DNA from: Lutraria lutraria
Lineage: Eukaryota; Mollusca; Bivalvia; Venerida; Mactridae
Direction: 5' to 3'
Length of the DNA: 64,000 nt
Assembly: GCA_964023205.1 (NCBI GenBank)
Contig: OZ026835.1
Span: forward strand, 38,165,083 to 38,229,082
Part shown: piece by piece, positions 1-15,000 of the stretch
How positions within the stretch are numbered: the first letter of the stretch is position 1
Layout of the letters: every line of letters begins with the position of its first letter
Position numbers and translations under genes: made by a program
Notes under the pieces: model-generated
What the model saw: the letters and a program-made list of their open reading frames with translations, nothing else
What the model was told of the DNA's origin: nothing
Database searches by the model: none

Positions 1-28
1 TTCCAACATTGCCTTTTATCCGCTGATT
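1..28 (-). CDS. RNF213: possible exon 35 start (partial)
   Basis: On the minus strand a pyrimidine-rich stretch ends in CCAG at 29-32 and is followed by an open phase-0 frame (NQRIKGNVG) to the window edge. The phase agrees with exon 34 ending on a whole codon. Too short to confirm by similarity. Confidence 0.3.
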
Positions 29-3000
29 CTGGATGATAAAGGCATTCAGATAAATACAACTTCAGTAGAATTTTTTTACGTTCATCTTAAAAGATTTCTA
101 CAAAATGTGATGAAATTATTGCAAACATGCCAATTTCATGATTACTAGTATAAAGGGTACCACTATAATTATGCTTATTCCAGATTATTTCCATTTTCTT
201 AGACATAAGTATTATATAATCCGATACATTTAAACAAGTATGTACATAACCATGAAACTCATACAGAGTTCCTATATTTTTTTTTTGGTAATTAATAACT
301 ATTAACACACCTGTCTGTTTGATGCTTGCATCATTAAAGGCATAGTTTCAATAAGATACATATCCATAGATGACTTCCTCCAGACCCAACCAGTCTTGTC
401 CATCAAACAGCCAAGTATCAGTAGATTAAACAGCAAGTAATCTATACCATTCTGAACCTGAAGGAAACATACCAACAGTAAAAGCTTTGAAATGAATGTA
501 TTTTGTTTTTGTAAGCTCAGTAAAAAAATACAAGATAGTACAATTATTAATATGCAACATATCTATCTGACAATTATAAGTAATTTTGAAAAACAACATT
601 TCTTATTTTCGGAATGCTACATCCATAAGTCATCCCTGCATGAAGGAGAGTAGTAGATTTATCCTCTAGGTTGTTCAGTTTCTTCTTTTTTATTGGCATT
701 TCCGATGTTCTTCTAGCTTACAAAATAAAGATATGAGCACTGTGGACTCCACTTAAGTAGCTCTAAAATTCAGGCTTATTCAAACTAACTTTAATTGACC
801 ATTTCATTAAATTTGCTCATAACAGATAGTTTGATTCAAAATCCACAAATCAAACTCGTGAACACCCTTGGGAAAGACATGATATGGTCATTTTTCACTG
901 GTGACCTTTATTTGGAACTATTTTTTAAACTAATAAATGAAAGCTTTTTATAGAATGGCCTTTATTCACAGGTTGGCCTTCGTTTGGAGAGGTTGCCGCT
1001 AACACGGTATAAAGCACACGCATGCTGGCCAATATAGTTACACACACTGAACACAACAAAACATGTACCTCATGAGAAACATCTATATGAAACAACCTGG
1101 TAGCTTGTTCACCAGGTCGAGTAGAATGCTCTAAAAGTCTTTCGATCACGTAATGTAGATTCAAAATCTTCTCTTGTAGTGGGATAGACACGGTGTCTGA
1201 TCTTACGGACCTATTTAAACCAGACAAGTCGTCTTCACGTCTTGCCTTAAACAAAGACTTTCCAACACCAGCTCTCCAAGATTTTATAACCCGTACAGTA
1301 GATCTAAAATATAACATAATAAATCGATTTAAAGTTATTTTGTGACTTGTTTTTAATAACAAGCTGTCATCCTTACATGTGTAAAGCTATATACCTCCAC
1401 TTATTCATAGGTGGGCATGGTTACAAACACATAGAGAAATGAACTGATGGTTGGAAATTACGGTGTACCTTTCAATATCTACAAAGGCTGCTGGTTTAAC
1501 CTTAGTCTGGGTATTCTGTACTTGTAGTTTGTTCACAAGATACAGTCTAAGATGGTCAATACGTGTTGGTAGTAACTGCCTCTTGTATTTGTCTAATGAT
1601 GATATTATAGTAGATCTGTACTCATTGTCAGAGCTGCATATCACCAGAAGCCTGTAACTCAACTCTGAAATATGCACAACATCAAATGGTACAGTATGTA
1701 AAGAGTTAAAAGATTTCATAAATCTAATATTACAGTGAAGTATTTTCTAACAATTCGGAATAGAAACAAGAGGGCCACATTGGCCCTTTATCGCTCACCT
1801 GAGAACAAAGGCCAATAATCAATGACCAGGTAACATAGTTTCCATCTCGTAAAACTCATTTTACGTAGACTTTGAGATCAAAACCAACAATGAAGGTATA
1901 ATACTGTTAAACAAGCTAAAACGTAGCAAATTTTCTAATCCAAGGGTCCATAACTCTTGAAGTTGTGATCCGATTCCACCCATAATTTAACTTGTCCAAA
2001 ACCATAAGGACATACACATTCATTGTAAATATAATTAGGATCGGTGAATAAATGAAGGCGCTAGAGTGTAAACAAGCTAAAATATAGCAAATTTGCTAAG
2101 TCAAGGGCCAATAACTCTTGAAGATGTGGTCCGATTCCGCCCAAAATCAAACTTGTTCAAGATCTTTTGGTTACACTTATTTACTGAAAATATTATTAGG
2201 ATCGGTGTATAAATGAAGGCGCTAGTGTGTAAACAAGCTAAAATATAGCAAATTTTCAAAATCAAGGGCCCATAACTCTTGAAGTTTGGGTCCGATTCCG
2301 TCCATAATCGAACTAGTCCAAGATCTCTTGGTTATATACATTAACTGAAAATATTATTAGAATCGGTGAATAAATGTAGGTGCTAGAGTGTAAACAAGCT
2401 AAAATATAGCAAATTTTGTAATTCAAGGGCCCATAACTCTAGAAGTTATTATCAGATTTTGCCCACAATCGAGCTTAGCCGAGACATTGTGGCCATATAC
2501 ATTGTGAGCAAGTTTAATCAAGATTTGTAAAGAGCTGCGGTTGCTAGAGTGTAAGCAAACTAATTGTGGACGGACGACGGACGCCGGACATTCACCGATT
2601 CTAAAAGCTGAGCTAAAAATGAGACAAGTGATAGTAATTTTCACAAAAACCAGGTTTTCATAGCAATCGCTTAAAAAATGTGGAAGTAGTTCACTCCACA
2701 AACTTTTATGCAGACAGACGGACCGACCCACCAACGACCGACCGACAGAGTGACTCCAATGAACCCCCTCTCAAACTTATATAATTACTTGCATTTTCCT
2801 TTGAAAAACCTAGTTTAAAATGTGAGTCAGAGAAAAATTAATGTACATTTTAAAGCATTCGATTCTCACTAAATTCATTACTGTACCTTCATGATAAACA
2901 TCAAGCAGATATTCCTCTAAACATCTCTCAGCTGCCTCACTAACATCATAATCCAATGTGTCAGCATTGACCAAACAATGAATTTTACGACTACTATCAA

Positions 3001-6000
3001 ATATTGCTCTGCGCCAGAATATGTCAACCTAAACAAACAAGTATCACATTGTAATGATTTATGTACCATTTATTTCATCTCCAAATGGCACTTGAGAAAA
3101 TTATCAACTGAATAGGTCTTAATATTGGCGCCCGTTTTATTTTGGCGGTATTGGCGGTCAGCATCGGAACCGCCAAATCTAGACCGCGCCAATATAAAAC
3201 CATGCCAATATTAAGACCAATTATTTTGTCAAAGAAAATTATTGTAACTTTTGTTATCAAAAGGTGTAACTAACTCTTTTTCACGTAACTATTTGTTTGT
3301 TTAGTATGTTTGTACATGTATTCTTACTTGTTTACTTTCATCAGTTAAAGTACATGCATTACGTATATTGCCTTAGGGTAAATCTTAATTGAAACAAGGT
3401 AAAATCTAAACAATTCAAACAATACAGCTTATTCGTCACACCATATAAAACTTATATCGTCGGCACATATGTGGCAATTTAAGATAAACTAGAACTATCA
3501 CTAAAGGTGATGAATACCCCCAGATGCGGCCTTGACACAGTTATTGTAACATTTTACAGAGGGAAATATAATGCATTTTTATTTTTTTAATACCTGCTAA
3601 TTGTTGCTTAGATATATCCTGATCAGTTTCTTAATATACATTATATAAAAAATAACAAAGGGCCATAACTCATTAAAATTTACTTGGACAAAATCTATTG
3701 TAGACATGCACAACTTGGCAAACTACTTATCACTTCTAAGAAGTTTCAATGAATTCCTGCATGTAGTTGCTGAGAAATGGTACGGACAAAATTTACCTAA
3801 TTGTATAAAACAAAGGGCCATAACTCAGTGAAAATTAATCCAAACAAAACCTGGTTATTGCATGCACAACTTGGCTTACTTTTTATAACTTCTGTGAAGT
3901 TTCATTGAATTCCTATGAGTAGTTACTGAGATATTGTATATACACTGTATAAAAAACAACAAAGGGCCATAACTCAGTATAAATTTAACCAACCAAGACA
4001 AGCTTAATGCATGCACAACTAGGCTAACTACTCATCACTTCTGAGAAGTTTTATTGAATTCCTGGCAGTAGTCAATGAGAAATAGTCAGGACAAAATTTG
4101 CCTATTGTATATATTGTAGAAAAAAACAAAGGGCTATAACTCAGTGAAATTCCATCCAAATGAAAAATTATTTAAGCATGCACAACTAGCCTAACTACTT
4201 ATTACTTCTGTGAAGTTTCGTTGAAATCCTGTGAGTAGTTGCTGAGAAATTATCCGGACAAAATTTGCCTATTGTATATACTGTTTAAAAACAACAAAGG
4301 GCTATAACTCAGTGAAAATTAATCCGAACGAATAATGCTTTTAGCATGCACAACTAGGCTTACTACTGATCACTTCTGTGAAGTTTCATTGAGATCCTGT
4401 GAGTAGTTGCTGAGAAATTGTCCGGACAAAATTTGCCTATTGTATATACTGTATAAAAACAACAAAGGGGTATAACTCAGTGATAATTAATCCTAACGAA
4501 AATTGCTTTAAGCATGCACAACTAAGCTTACTACTGATCACTTCTGTGAAGTTTCATTGAGATCCTGTGAATAATTGCTGAGAAATTCTCCGGACAAAAT
4601 TTGCCTATTGTATATACTGAATAAAAACAACAAAGGGGTATAACTCAGTGAAAATTAATCAGAACGAAAAATGCTTTAAGCTAGCACAATTAGGCTAACT
4701 ACTGATCACTTCTGTGAAGTTTTATTGAAAATCCTGTAAGTAGTTGCTGAGAAATTCTCCGGACAAATTGTGTCTACAGATGCACGGACCGACCGACCGA
4801 CCGACCGACCGTCAAGCGTGAATCCAATATAGCCCCCATATATTTCATATCTGGGGGTATAATTATCGATACAAATAATCAATTTTAGCCATTGTGTTAA
4901 CTCCAGTTCGATCCCAAGTAATTACCAACACTGGTTTTCATGCATCTTATTCTTGTTGTTTATACATTTCACTTGATACGATAGTAGTTAGGAAGATATT
5001 TACTAGAATAGTCTATTTATTTCCCTTGAGAATGGTGGAAACTTATTTTCTTAAGACAAGTATTTTAATTTTGGCGCTTAAGAAGACAGGACATGGCTTT
5101 ATTTTGGCGGTTGGTTATGAAACTGCCAAATTGGTTATGAAACCGCCAAATATAGAACCCGCCAATTCATGAACATCTTAAAAACGCCAAATTTTGCAAC
5201 CACAGAATTAAAGACGTATACAGTATATTTTCTTATATTGTAAGATCACCTGCAAAATTGTGCACACGAGAACAATACAATGGAAAATTAAGCTCAATTA
5301 ATAATAATTACCCACTCAAAAGTTGCATTTGGTGTACACATGACAATAAGCAAAATTTACCTCATCTTCAGTTGTGTTTGGTGTACACATGAGAACCTCA
5401 TCAGACTGTGGTAAAGGCTGGTCTCGGTCATTGACATAAATGGAGAGGGTTGTCATCAATACATCAGCTACAGAGACAAAGTATTGATTCATAAATTTAG
5501 AGCAATGCCAAGCAATAAACACATACAAATACATGGTCATGATTAAATAGGACGATATGAAAACAAGAAACAGCAATGCTACGAAACCAGGTTTTCCAAG
5601 GCTTTAATACCATAGTACTTTAGAATTCTGTCCTAAGGCTTCATCAGTGTCTAAGTTTCTAAGGCAGAGTCAATTTGCTGTGTTGAGTACAAGCTGATAC
5701 AAATGCAGAAGATTTTTCTTGCATTAATGATTAAATGAAAATCATGTATTTACTTAAATATCATAAGTATGTATACGAAGCAAGGGATCTAAGGATCCCC
5801 ATTTGGCCAGAAAGAAGTATATGGAATTCCATTGCAGCCAATAGGCAACAGTGACATTTACCCTATTGGCACAGAATGCAATCCAAAGCTTTGTTTCTAT
5901 TTAAGCTACCTACACATACTATTTCATCGCAAAAACTCCATCCTACCTCAAGATATTGAGCAGAAGGGTATGCCTGAAAAGCAGAAACAACTTGTGTCCG

Positions 6001-9000
6001 CGGAAACAACTATTTTATACTATTTTAAATGTTTACACAGATAGATGTCATATATTTTCATAGCAATTAATACATTTATTATGAATCGTTATACAAAATG
6101 AATATGATGAAAATACGGTACATTAATTTTGAAAATTTTGTTAATTTATATAGCCAAATAATGATTTTGTGGCTGTTTTAATTGTGTTCAACTGGTATAC
6201 GGTCTACGGAAACAGCATTTATTTCAAATGTTCACAAAGATATATGTCATGTATTTTCATAACAATTAATGTTATTTTCTTCGGAAGCAACTATTATTTC
6301 AAATGTTTATGCAGATAATAATTATATGTCATGTATTTTCAACAACAAATATTTTTATTATGCATTGTTATATATGACAAAAATACATTATTTCAGAAAA
6401 ATTGGCATATTTATATAGCCAAAATAGTGATTTTATTTCTGTTTTATTGTGTTCAACCGATTTGAATTAAAAGTTGTTTCCATAGAAAATAGTTGTTTCC
6501 GTATATCGCCTAAACGCAATAAAAACAGCCACAAAATCACTATTTTTGTCTATAAACGAAGAAAATGTTCGGATATAATGAATTTCTATCATATATAACA
6601 ATTCATATTAACAATATTAATTGTTATGAAAATATTATTATGACGAATATTTGAAATAAAAGTTGTTACCGAACATAAAAATTGTTATGGTAGAAAAAAG
6701 TTGTTTCTGTATATCGGTTATACGAAATATAACAGCCACAAAATCACTATTAGGCTATATGAATGAACATTTTTTTAATTAATGTATATTTATCATATAT
6801 GTCAATTCTTAATAAAGATATTAATTATTATGAAAAGATATATTAAATATCTTTATTTACATCAGAAATAAAAAAGTTGTTTCTGTACATAAAAGTTGTT
6901 TCTGCAGAAACAAGTTATTTCCGCTTTTCAGGCAAACCGTGAGTAGAAACTGAATTTCTATTTCTAGTAACAGTGACTTTGACCCAAACTGACCAATAAT
7001 GCAATCAAAAGCATGGTCGGTATGTAAGCTACATACACACAAACTTTCATACTTATATTACAATCCTATCTCAAGTAATTGAGTATAAATTGATTTTCTA
7101 TTATTGGTAAGTGACCTTGGCCCTACTGGCTCTCGATGCAATTCAAAACATCATCTGTATATAAGATATCTACACATAACATTTTATCGCATATCTCATT
7201 CCTTACTTAGTTATTGACCAGAAACTGATTTTCTTTTTTATTGACAGCGACCTTGACCTTGATCATACTGACCCAAAATACATTCCCAGTTTAGAATTTC
7301 ATGCAAGGATGCTAAATACCCAGTTTAGTCTAGATTGTCTATTCCAAACTTAAGCTATTGACTGGAACTGCTTTTCTATTTTTAGTACATCGACCTTGAC
7401 CATGATCCGACTGACCCCAAATAAAAAACCAGGCTAGATTTTCATGCAAGGATGCTAGATTGTCTATTCCAAATTTAAGTTATTGAATTGAAACTGATTT
7501 TCTATTATTACAGCGACCTTGACCTTGATCCGACTGATCCCAATTACGTTCCCAGTCTAGATTTTCATGCAAGGATGCTAAATACCTAGTTTAGTCTAGA
7601 TTGTCTATTCCAAATTTAAGTTACTATGATTATATTGACTTGAAACTGATTTTCTATTATTAATTACAGTGACCTTGACCTTGAACTGACAGACCTAAAA
7701 TACAATCCATGGCTAGATTGTTATGCAATGATACTACTTACCAAGTTTAGTCAAGGTTGGTCAATCCAAACCTAAATTATTGACCAGAAAACACCAGTTT
7801 AACGACCGTCCGCCCGGCCTCATTCAATAAACTGATAACCAGGTTTTCACTTAAACCTAGTTATTAGTTTATTGAATGAGGCTGGAAAATTGCAAAAATC
7901 TTAACCAGCATTTAATGAATGAATGAGTAATGTCCATGTTTGACAAAACTCTGCCATACCAGATGGGCAGATGATCAGGTTAGGTTCTCCTTCTTTGAAT
8001 ACTGGAGGTATTGTCCTGTTCGGCTCCCTGGTATCTGAAATAAATGACAGGATGTTTTATATTTATGGATATTCATAATTACATTTTACAATCAATAAAT
8101 ATTCAAGAATTGTTTATTTTTATTCTAATAGGAATATTCACTAGCTAACACAATATAAACATTATATAAATCAAGAACCAACATGTAATTCAAACTTTAA
8201 TACATTTTTAGCATTTTAGCACCATTACTGAATAGAAATTATGAAAATGGTGATGATGTAGCATCATTAAATTTTGATGTAACAATGTCATTTGGTGCCA
8301 TAATAGTACTGCAACATTGCTAGACTATATTGATAACTGTCTTTCACTTACAACCACCAGGTTTGACAGTTTTTAACCTCTGAATCCATACAGTTTCTCT
8401 CAGTTGACATACTGATTTCTCTGTATTATATAGTTTTTCCTGGATAGCAAATGATGCGTCTTTTTTAAGGTTTTGCAAAGTAGGAATTCATTGGTTTGTC
8501 TTTTGCAAGTCTTGTGTCCGTGAGGTGCTAATTCTTTCTGCCTAATAACTCTTTGTTTCGCCAACATAATTATAGTGTGGATCTGCATTTGTACACATGA
8601 TTTCATACACCACATTTCAAACACGGCCCAGGTAACATCATTGACTGAGTTGTACGTTGACTTTTTAGCAGTATCAAAAACTTTACCTCTGTACATTATA
8701 TTACAGCAGGTAGTTGTATTATAAAACTACATGATTACAGTTTTCACGATCTTAAAGCTAACATGGTTGACTTTCAAGGTTCTATTAGTCTCTTTAAGTA
8801 CAAGAGAATCACACAGATTGGATATCATTTTGTATTCTTCTGTTTCTTGTTGTTTCTTTTCAGTAGATCTTTTCTTTCCAATGCATCTACCTTCCGTAAT
8901 TGAGTATCATTCAACTTTCCACTGTAGTCCCTTTTTTCCGCAGCTGAATCTTTAAAACTCGCCTTTGCCTGTTGTAGTCTGAATCCTTAACACATATTTT

Positions 9001-12000
9001 CTTGATTCTAAGTCCCAATCCATTGGCGAGTGCTTTGATTGCATTTGGCGGATGTCATAAAAAACTGTTAAATATAACTGCCTGCCTGTAGCTTTATGTA
9101 TAGATCTGTGTAGATTTGCCCATTTTCTAGCTTGACCCAAATATCTAGAAACTCATTCAGATCTACCTTGATGGTTCTTTTTGTATGCCATTTGCAAACT
9201 CTGCAAAAGCCTTCAATGTTGTTTCACTCCCAGATCATATACCGAACCCATCATCAATGAAGTGTTTCTGGAAAATTGTGTAACTGGTGATTCTAACAGA
9301 GACTCATTCCATTTTCTAATAGGTACAAATGAATTTCTTACAAATTCTTCAACCAATTGCTATACCCTCCCTTTGGATTTAACACTTATCCCCGATACAA
9401 ACATTATTATCATGCACTGTTTGGATCATTTCCATCACACTTGCAGAATCAATAAGCTGTTTCATTCTCATATCTAGGGCTCCTTTCCAGGTTTTACAGG
9501 TTGCAAGACCTTCCCTACATCGCACAAACGGGTAGAGTTTTGAGACGTCAAAGCAAAGCAATAAGGTACCATCTGAGAGTCGTCTATCTCTTAAAATGTG
9601 CACATGAAATCTGAGGCGCCCCGTACGAATGCAGGTGATTTCTCCACAAACACATTCACTAGATGTCCTGCAAGTTCTGCTAGCTAATCCGTATATGTGC
9701 CTATGCAACTGACTATACTTCTGCATGGTGTGATGGTCTTTTGAAGCTTAGGATTACTTCAAGCTTTCCTGCCTGTGCATATCTGAGCATCAGATATTAT
9801 TTAAAATCATCTGAGATTACACCATCACTGTTCATTTCATTTACCAACTTCTTCACTTTTTCTGTATATTCTGTCAGATCAAACTACTCATTTTCCACAT
9901 ACATCTGTCTTTTCGAAATGCTACTATTGGTGGCTCATTGAAAACATTTCTTGCATGAGGAAATCAGTGCTTATCATGAGTATGTGTGACATAGTACCAT
10001 CAAAGACATTGTCGGGTGAGCTAAGGTGAGAATGAACGTGTTGAAATTTTGAGAAACAATAAGCCTAAGAGACTTAAGAAATCAACTACCACTAACTCTA
10101 CACAAATAGTTATAGAAAAGGATGGCAATTGATTCTACACATGTTAAAGCCAATACATGATAGGTACTCAGGAGGATCATAGAATAGTTAGAAGAGATTT
10201 AGTGCACAGCATGTCATGCAATATGGACAAATATCGTATTTTGTCACCTTTCACTCAGTGATGGACAAGTGCTCTCCTGGGTTACAGACGCCAAACTTCA
10301 GACCGATTGGTATGGCATGGACATTTTAGCTTCGAGAAATCGGCTCTTTAATGAATGGATAATTTTTTAGCAAGACTGAAGATAATCCTCGTTCAAAGTC
10401 GGCGATGCATCTATTGCTTGAGAATAACCCCTGATTACAGGACACACTTTCATCGAGATGGGACTGGTTTGATATGACAGACAACAAAACATTTTGCCAA
10501 GAACAGTACAACTACAACACCACTGAAATTACTAAACATGTCCACAGAAAAAATCAATGAATACGACATCAATGAATTGAAATCAGCGGCATCAACAAAG
10601 AAACAAAATACAGAAAAAGTGGTTGAAAGCAAAACAGGTAATCAAGTATCTGAAAGGCAAAGTGGAAACTGAATCCGATCTGACAGAGTATATACTTAGT
10701 ACAGAAGAATGAAAAGGTTGATGAATAAAATTAACAATGACAGTGTAATATCAGATGATCTCTAAGCAGGAAAGCTTGCGGTAAATCCAATCATCCCAAG
10801 GTAAGCACACCATGTAGAAGTAAAGTTTGTGGCACAGGCACATCACTAGAGAAGCTAGCAGAAGTTGCACAACATGAATTGAACGAGCTTGTGGAGAAAT
10901 CACCAACATTCATATGGGACACCTTAGATTTCATTTGCAAACATAAAGAGATAGATGACCTTCTCCCAAATTGTACCTAATTGTTTTGCTTTGACGTTTC
11001 AAAGCTCTACAAACCTGTGCACTGTATGGAAGGTCTTGCAGTCTGTAAAGAAGCCCTAGCTATGCGAACGAAACCGTTCAATTGATTCTGTAAGAGTGGT
11101 GGAAATTATCCAAACAATGCTTGATAATAAAAATGTTTGTTTTAGGGACAAGTGTTCGATCCAAAAGGAGGGTGTAGCAATCTGGTTAAGGATTAGGTAA
11201 GAACTTCATTTGTACCTACAAAATGTATATGAGAAAATGGTATGAGTCTTTGTTAGAAACACCAGTTACACCATTCTTCTACACATGCTTCATTGATGAT
11301 TTGTTCAATATATGGACTGGGAGTGAAACAACCTTGATGGCTTTGCAGAGATTGCAAATAGCATACACAAAAACATCAAAGTAGATCTGAGATACCATCA
11401 CAAACAGATCCAATTTCTAGATACTTAGGTCAAGCTGGAGAACGGGCAAATCACGAAGATCTATACATAAAACCTTCAGACAAGTCAAATTCTCAAAACA
11501 GTTGTCAATGCCACCCACCAAATACAAAGAAAGGACTCGCCTATAGATCAGGACTTAGAATCAAGTGAACATGTGCAAAAGGTTCAGACTACAACAGACA
11601 TAGGCGAGATTTAAAGATTCAGCTGCGGAAAGAGACTACAGAGGAAAGTTGATTGAATCTCAGTTACAGAAGGTAGATGCATTGGAAGAGTTTAATCTAC
11701 TGAAAGTGTTCTACTGTGGTGTTGTATTGTTCTGTGCATCATCTGTTTTGTTGTCAGTCATATCAAACCAGTCCCATCTCTATGAAGGTGTATCCTGTAA
11801 TCCGAGGTTTGGTTTCATATGATCAGTGACTAACATGCTGAAGTGACTATTCACAAGCAGCAGATGCATCAGCGACGTTTAAAAAGGATCATCTTCAGTC
11901 TTGCTAAAATAATTCAACAATTCACTAAAGAGCTGATTTCTCGAAACCAAAATGTCCATATCATACCAATCCGCCATGGCCTGAAGTTCATCAGATGTGG

Positions 12001-15000
12001 CCAAGGATAACACTTGTCTAATCATCAGAATTACCATCAACCAAATTACTATATATCTCCATGAAATCTATTTCACTATTTGCACTCAAAATATGCTTCC
12101 ATAATCTTGAGTACCTACTATATGTTGGCTTATACATCTATTTGCCATCCTTTTCAATTCTAACTATTCTGTGACTATTTTCAAGGGAAGAGTTAGTAGG
12201 GGTTGATTTCTTAAGTCTCTCAACCTTATTGTTTTCAAAATTTAAACACGTTCTTTATCACCTTTGGTCCACTAAACAACGTCCTTGATGGTACTAAGAT
12301 CCACATAATCATGATAAGTGTTTATTTCATCTTGCAAGAGATGTTTTCAAGGAGCCACCAATTAAAGCATTTCGAAGAGACAGAAATCTGTGTGAATCTC
12401 TTGAACACGGAAAAATTAATAGAGCCTTGACAGCCAACCACACTAGCTGTAAGAATTATTGTGATTTATAATGTACAAAGGTGAAGTTTTTGACACTGCT
12501 AAAAGACAATGTACAAGTCAGTCAATGATGTTATCTGTCGTGATTGCAACATGGTGTGTGTAATCCTGTGTACGATTTGCAGATCCACAATATATGTTGG
12601 CAAAACACAGAAAGAATTACAAGCAAGAATGAATGAGCATCTCAGGGACATTAGACTCGCAAAACACAAACCAATAAATTCCCACTTTGGGAGACCTAGT
12701 CATTCAGAAAAAGACACACCATCTACTGTCCTAGGTAAATTATATAATGCAGAGAGAACAGAATGCCTACTGAGAGAAAGTGTATGGATTCAAAGGTTAA
12801 AATGAAAGACAGTTATCAATACATTCCGGCAATGTTGCAGTAACATTATAGCGCCAAATGACTTTGTTATATCAGATGACATTTCAACTTCAATGATGAC
12901 GTCATGTCATATAAAAATTCAGTAATGGTGCTAAAATGCTAAAAATATAGTGAAGTTGGATTATCATGTTGTTTCTTGATGATGTCTACTGCCGAAATAC
13001 TGGATATAGTTATTTATATAATATTTATATAGCGTTATCAATAAATATTCTGTTACTTTTTATAATTTATGGGTTTTCAAATACTGAACACACATTTCGT
13101 GTCCACTTGAGGTTTAGGGTCTGGACACATTTCGTGTCCATATGAGGTAAGGATCTAGATGCATTTCACATCTGTATGAGATAAAGGATAAGGACGCATT
13201 TCACAAAAGTATGGGTAAAGGTCAATACATAATTCGTGCCTGTGAGGTTATTTGTCCATACGAGGTAAAGATTAGTTACTGTCTCAAATCTTCGTAACAT
13301 ATAACAAGTACAGGAGTAGTTCCACTGCATAAAATGTAAGTTTGCTATACATTACTTTTCTACCTACTTGTACCTAGCATACAGGCATGAATTTAAATGG
13401 TATACCTTTCATGGACAGATATCGGAGTATAAGTCCAAGATGTTCCAGACTTAAGTAGTCTTGGATATTTGATGATATGGATTCCAGGAACTGCTTCCAC
13501 AGATCAGTAAGGTCTTTTATCAAAGGTTCAACCCCAGTATTACTGAAAAAATAAATTTTGTAATAAACATTTTGTAGATGTAGAAGCTTATAAATGCAGA
13601 CATGTGATTTTTTAGCTATTAATAATCTATATTACATACCTACTGTAATACTGTGTGCTGCAGCATTATCATGCAAGAGGCAGACACATTAGAATGTGAC
13701 TTGGAGATATTTTTCAGTATAGTAAAGTATACATTTTGTAACTTTCTTTGTTCACTTGTACTTACATTACTAAAGTATCAATTGAGAAGATCTTTGCATA
13801 AGATTCTTCTTTATACTCAAAATCTAAAAATAATAACTAGTCTTCTAGTGGCTTCATGTTAAAGGTCCATACCATGATCTCAACCTTTCACAATGGCTTG
13901 AAATAAAGCCCCTTCAAGAATTGTATCATATGAATATAGCATAACTTATACATCCATTGCATTTAGAAACATTATGTATCTACTATAACTGATACATCAC
14001 AGTAAAATTTGAACAAGCATTTATATTTGTTTAGAATGCATTAAAATAACAGTAGCAAAATATAATTGATTTGTCAAAGTACCTAATATACACTTTGTAA
14101 TTAATTACATACCTATGTTTCTCCAATCCTGTTATATTTTTTGTGATAAGAGCTTGTATGTTAGTTTCTGACTGACTCCATCCACTGAAGGTAGGTTTCT
14201 GTACAGGTACTTCTTCATCCATCTCATCACTATCATCATCTTGATCAGATTTATCCATATCATGTTCCATACACCAGACAATACCTGTTCAAATTAATTA
14301 TAAAACAGCAAAAAACTTCCCTTGTTCATTGAAGGACTGTTAAACAAATAACCCACACTCAATTTTTACATCATTTGATCCATCAATGTATGGCTGCTGG
14401 CATGGTAAAATACTTAATTGGTATTTACTCTAAAGTGTTTTTGTTTCAATGAGCTTAATACCGTGTTTTCAAGAACATTTGAGTAATAAATGGCTGGCGG
14501 CTCACCTAAGAAGTTTTCCTTCATTGTATGATAACACTAACATATCCTTTCACAAAGAGCCGGCAACTTCCAAACATAGGAAGAAAAATCAGCATTATTT
14601 TAAAATGGGAAATATAGTTATGAACTTTTAATTTAGGTTTCAAATTATTATTACTACCTAGTGTAATATCTTCAATGTCCACATGGTTTGAAGCTTCGAT
14701 TGCTAGATTTTCATCATAACCAGCATAAATTACTTCTTGTATAAACTTCTTTCTTTGTTCATCTTTAGCACAGGCATTGTCATCTTCATTTTGTCTAGAA
14801 AATATAAACACACTGTCCCACATAAACATGGAAATACAGTAAAACTTGTGTTAGTAGCCATCTCAGACTAAACGCCACCCTGTCAATAAAAGCCATTCTT
14901 TAAATAACCATCATTGATTATTTAAAACAAAATTACCTCTGAATAAAGGCTACCTGTCAATAAAGGCCACTTATGTCTTTCCTAAGGATGACCTATGTTC

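Noticed and set aside
12509..12805. Host GIY-YIG nuclease gene
   Set aside because: The frame is broken upstream, lies beside RT remnants and has an inverted counterpart, so it is a Penelope-like element relic.
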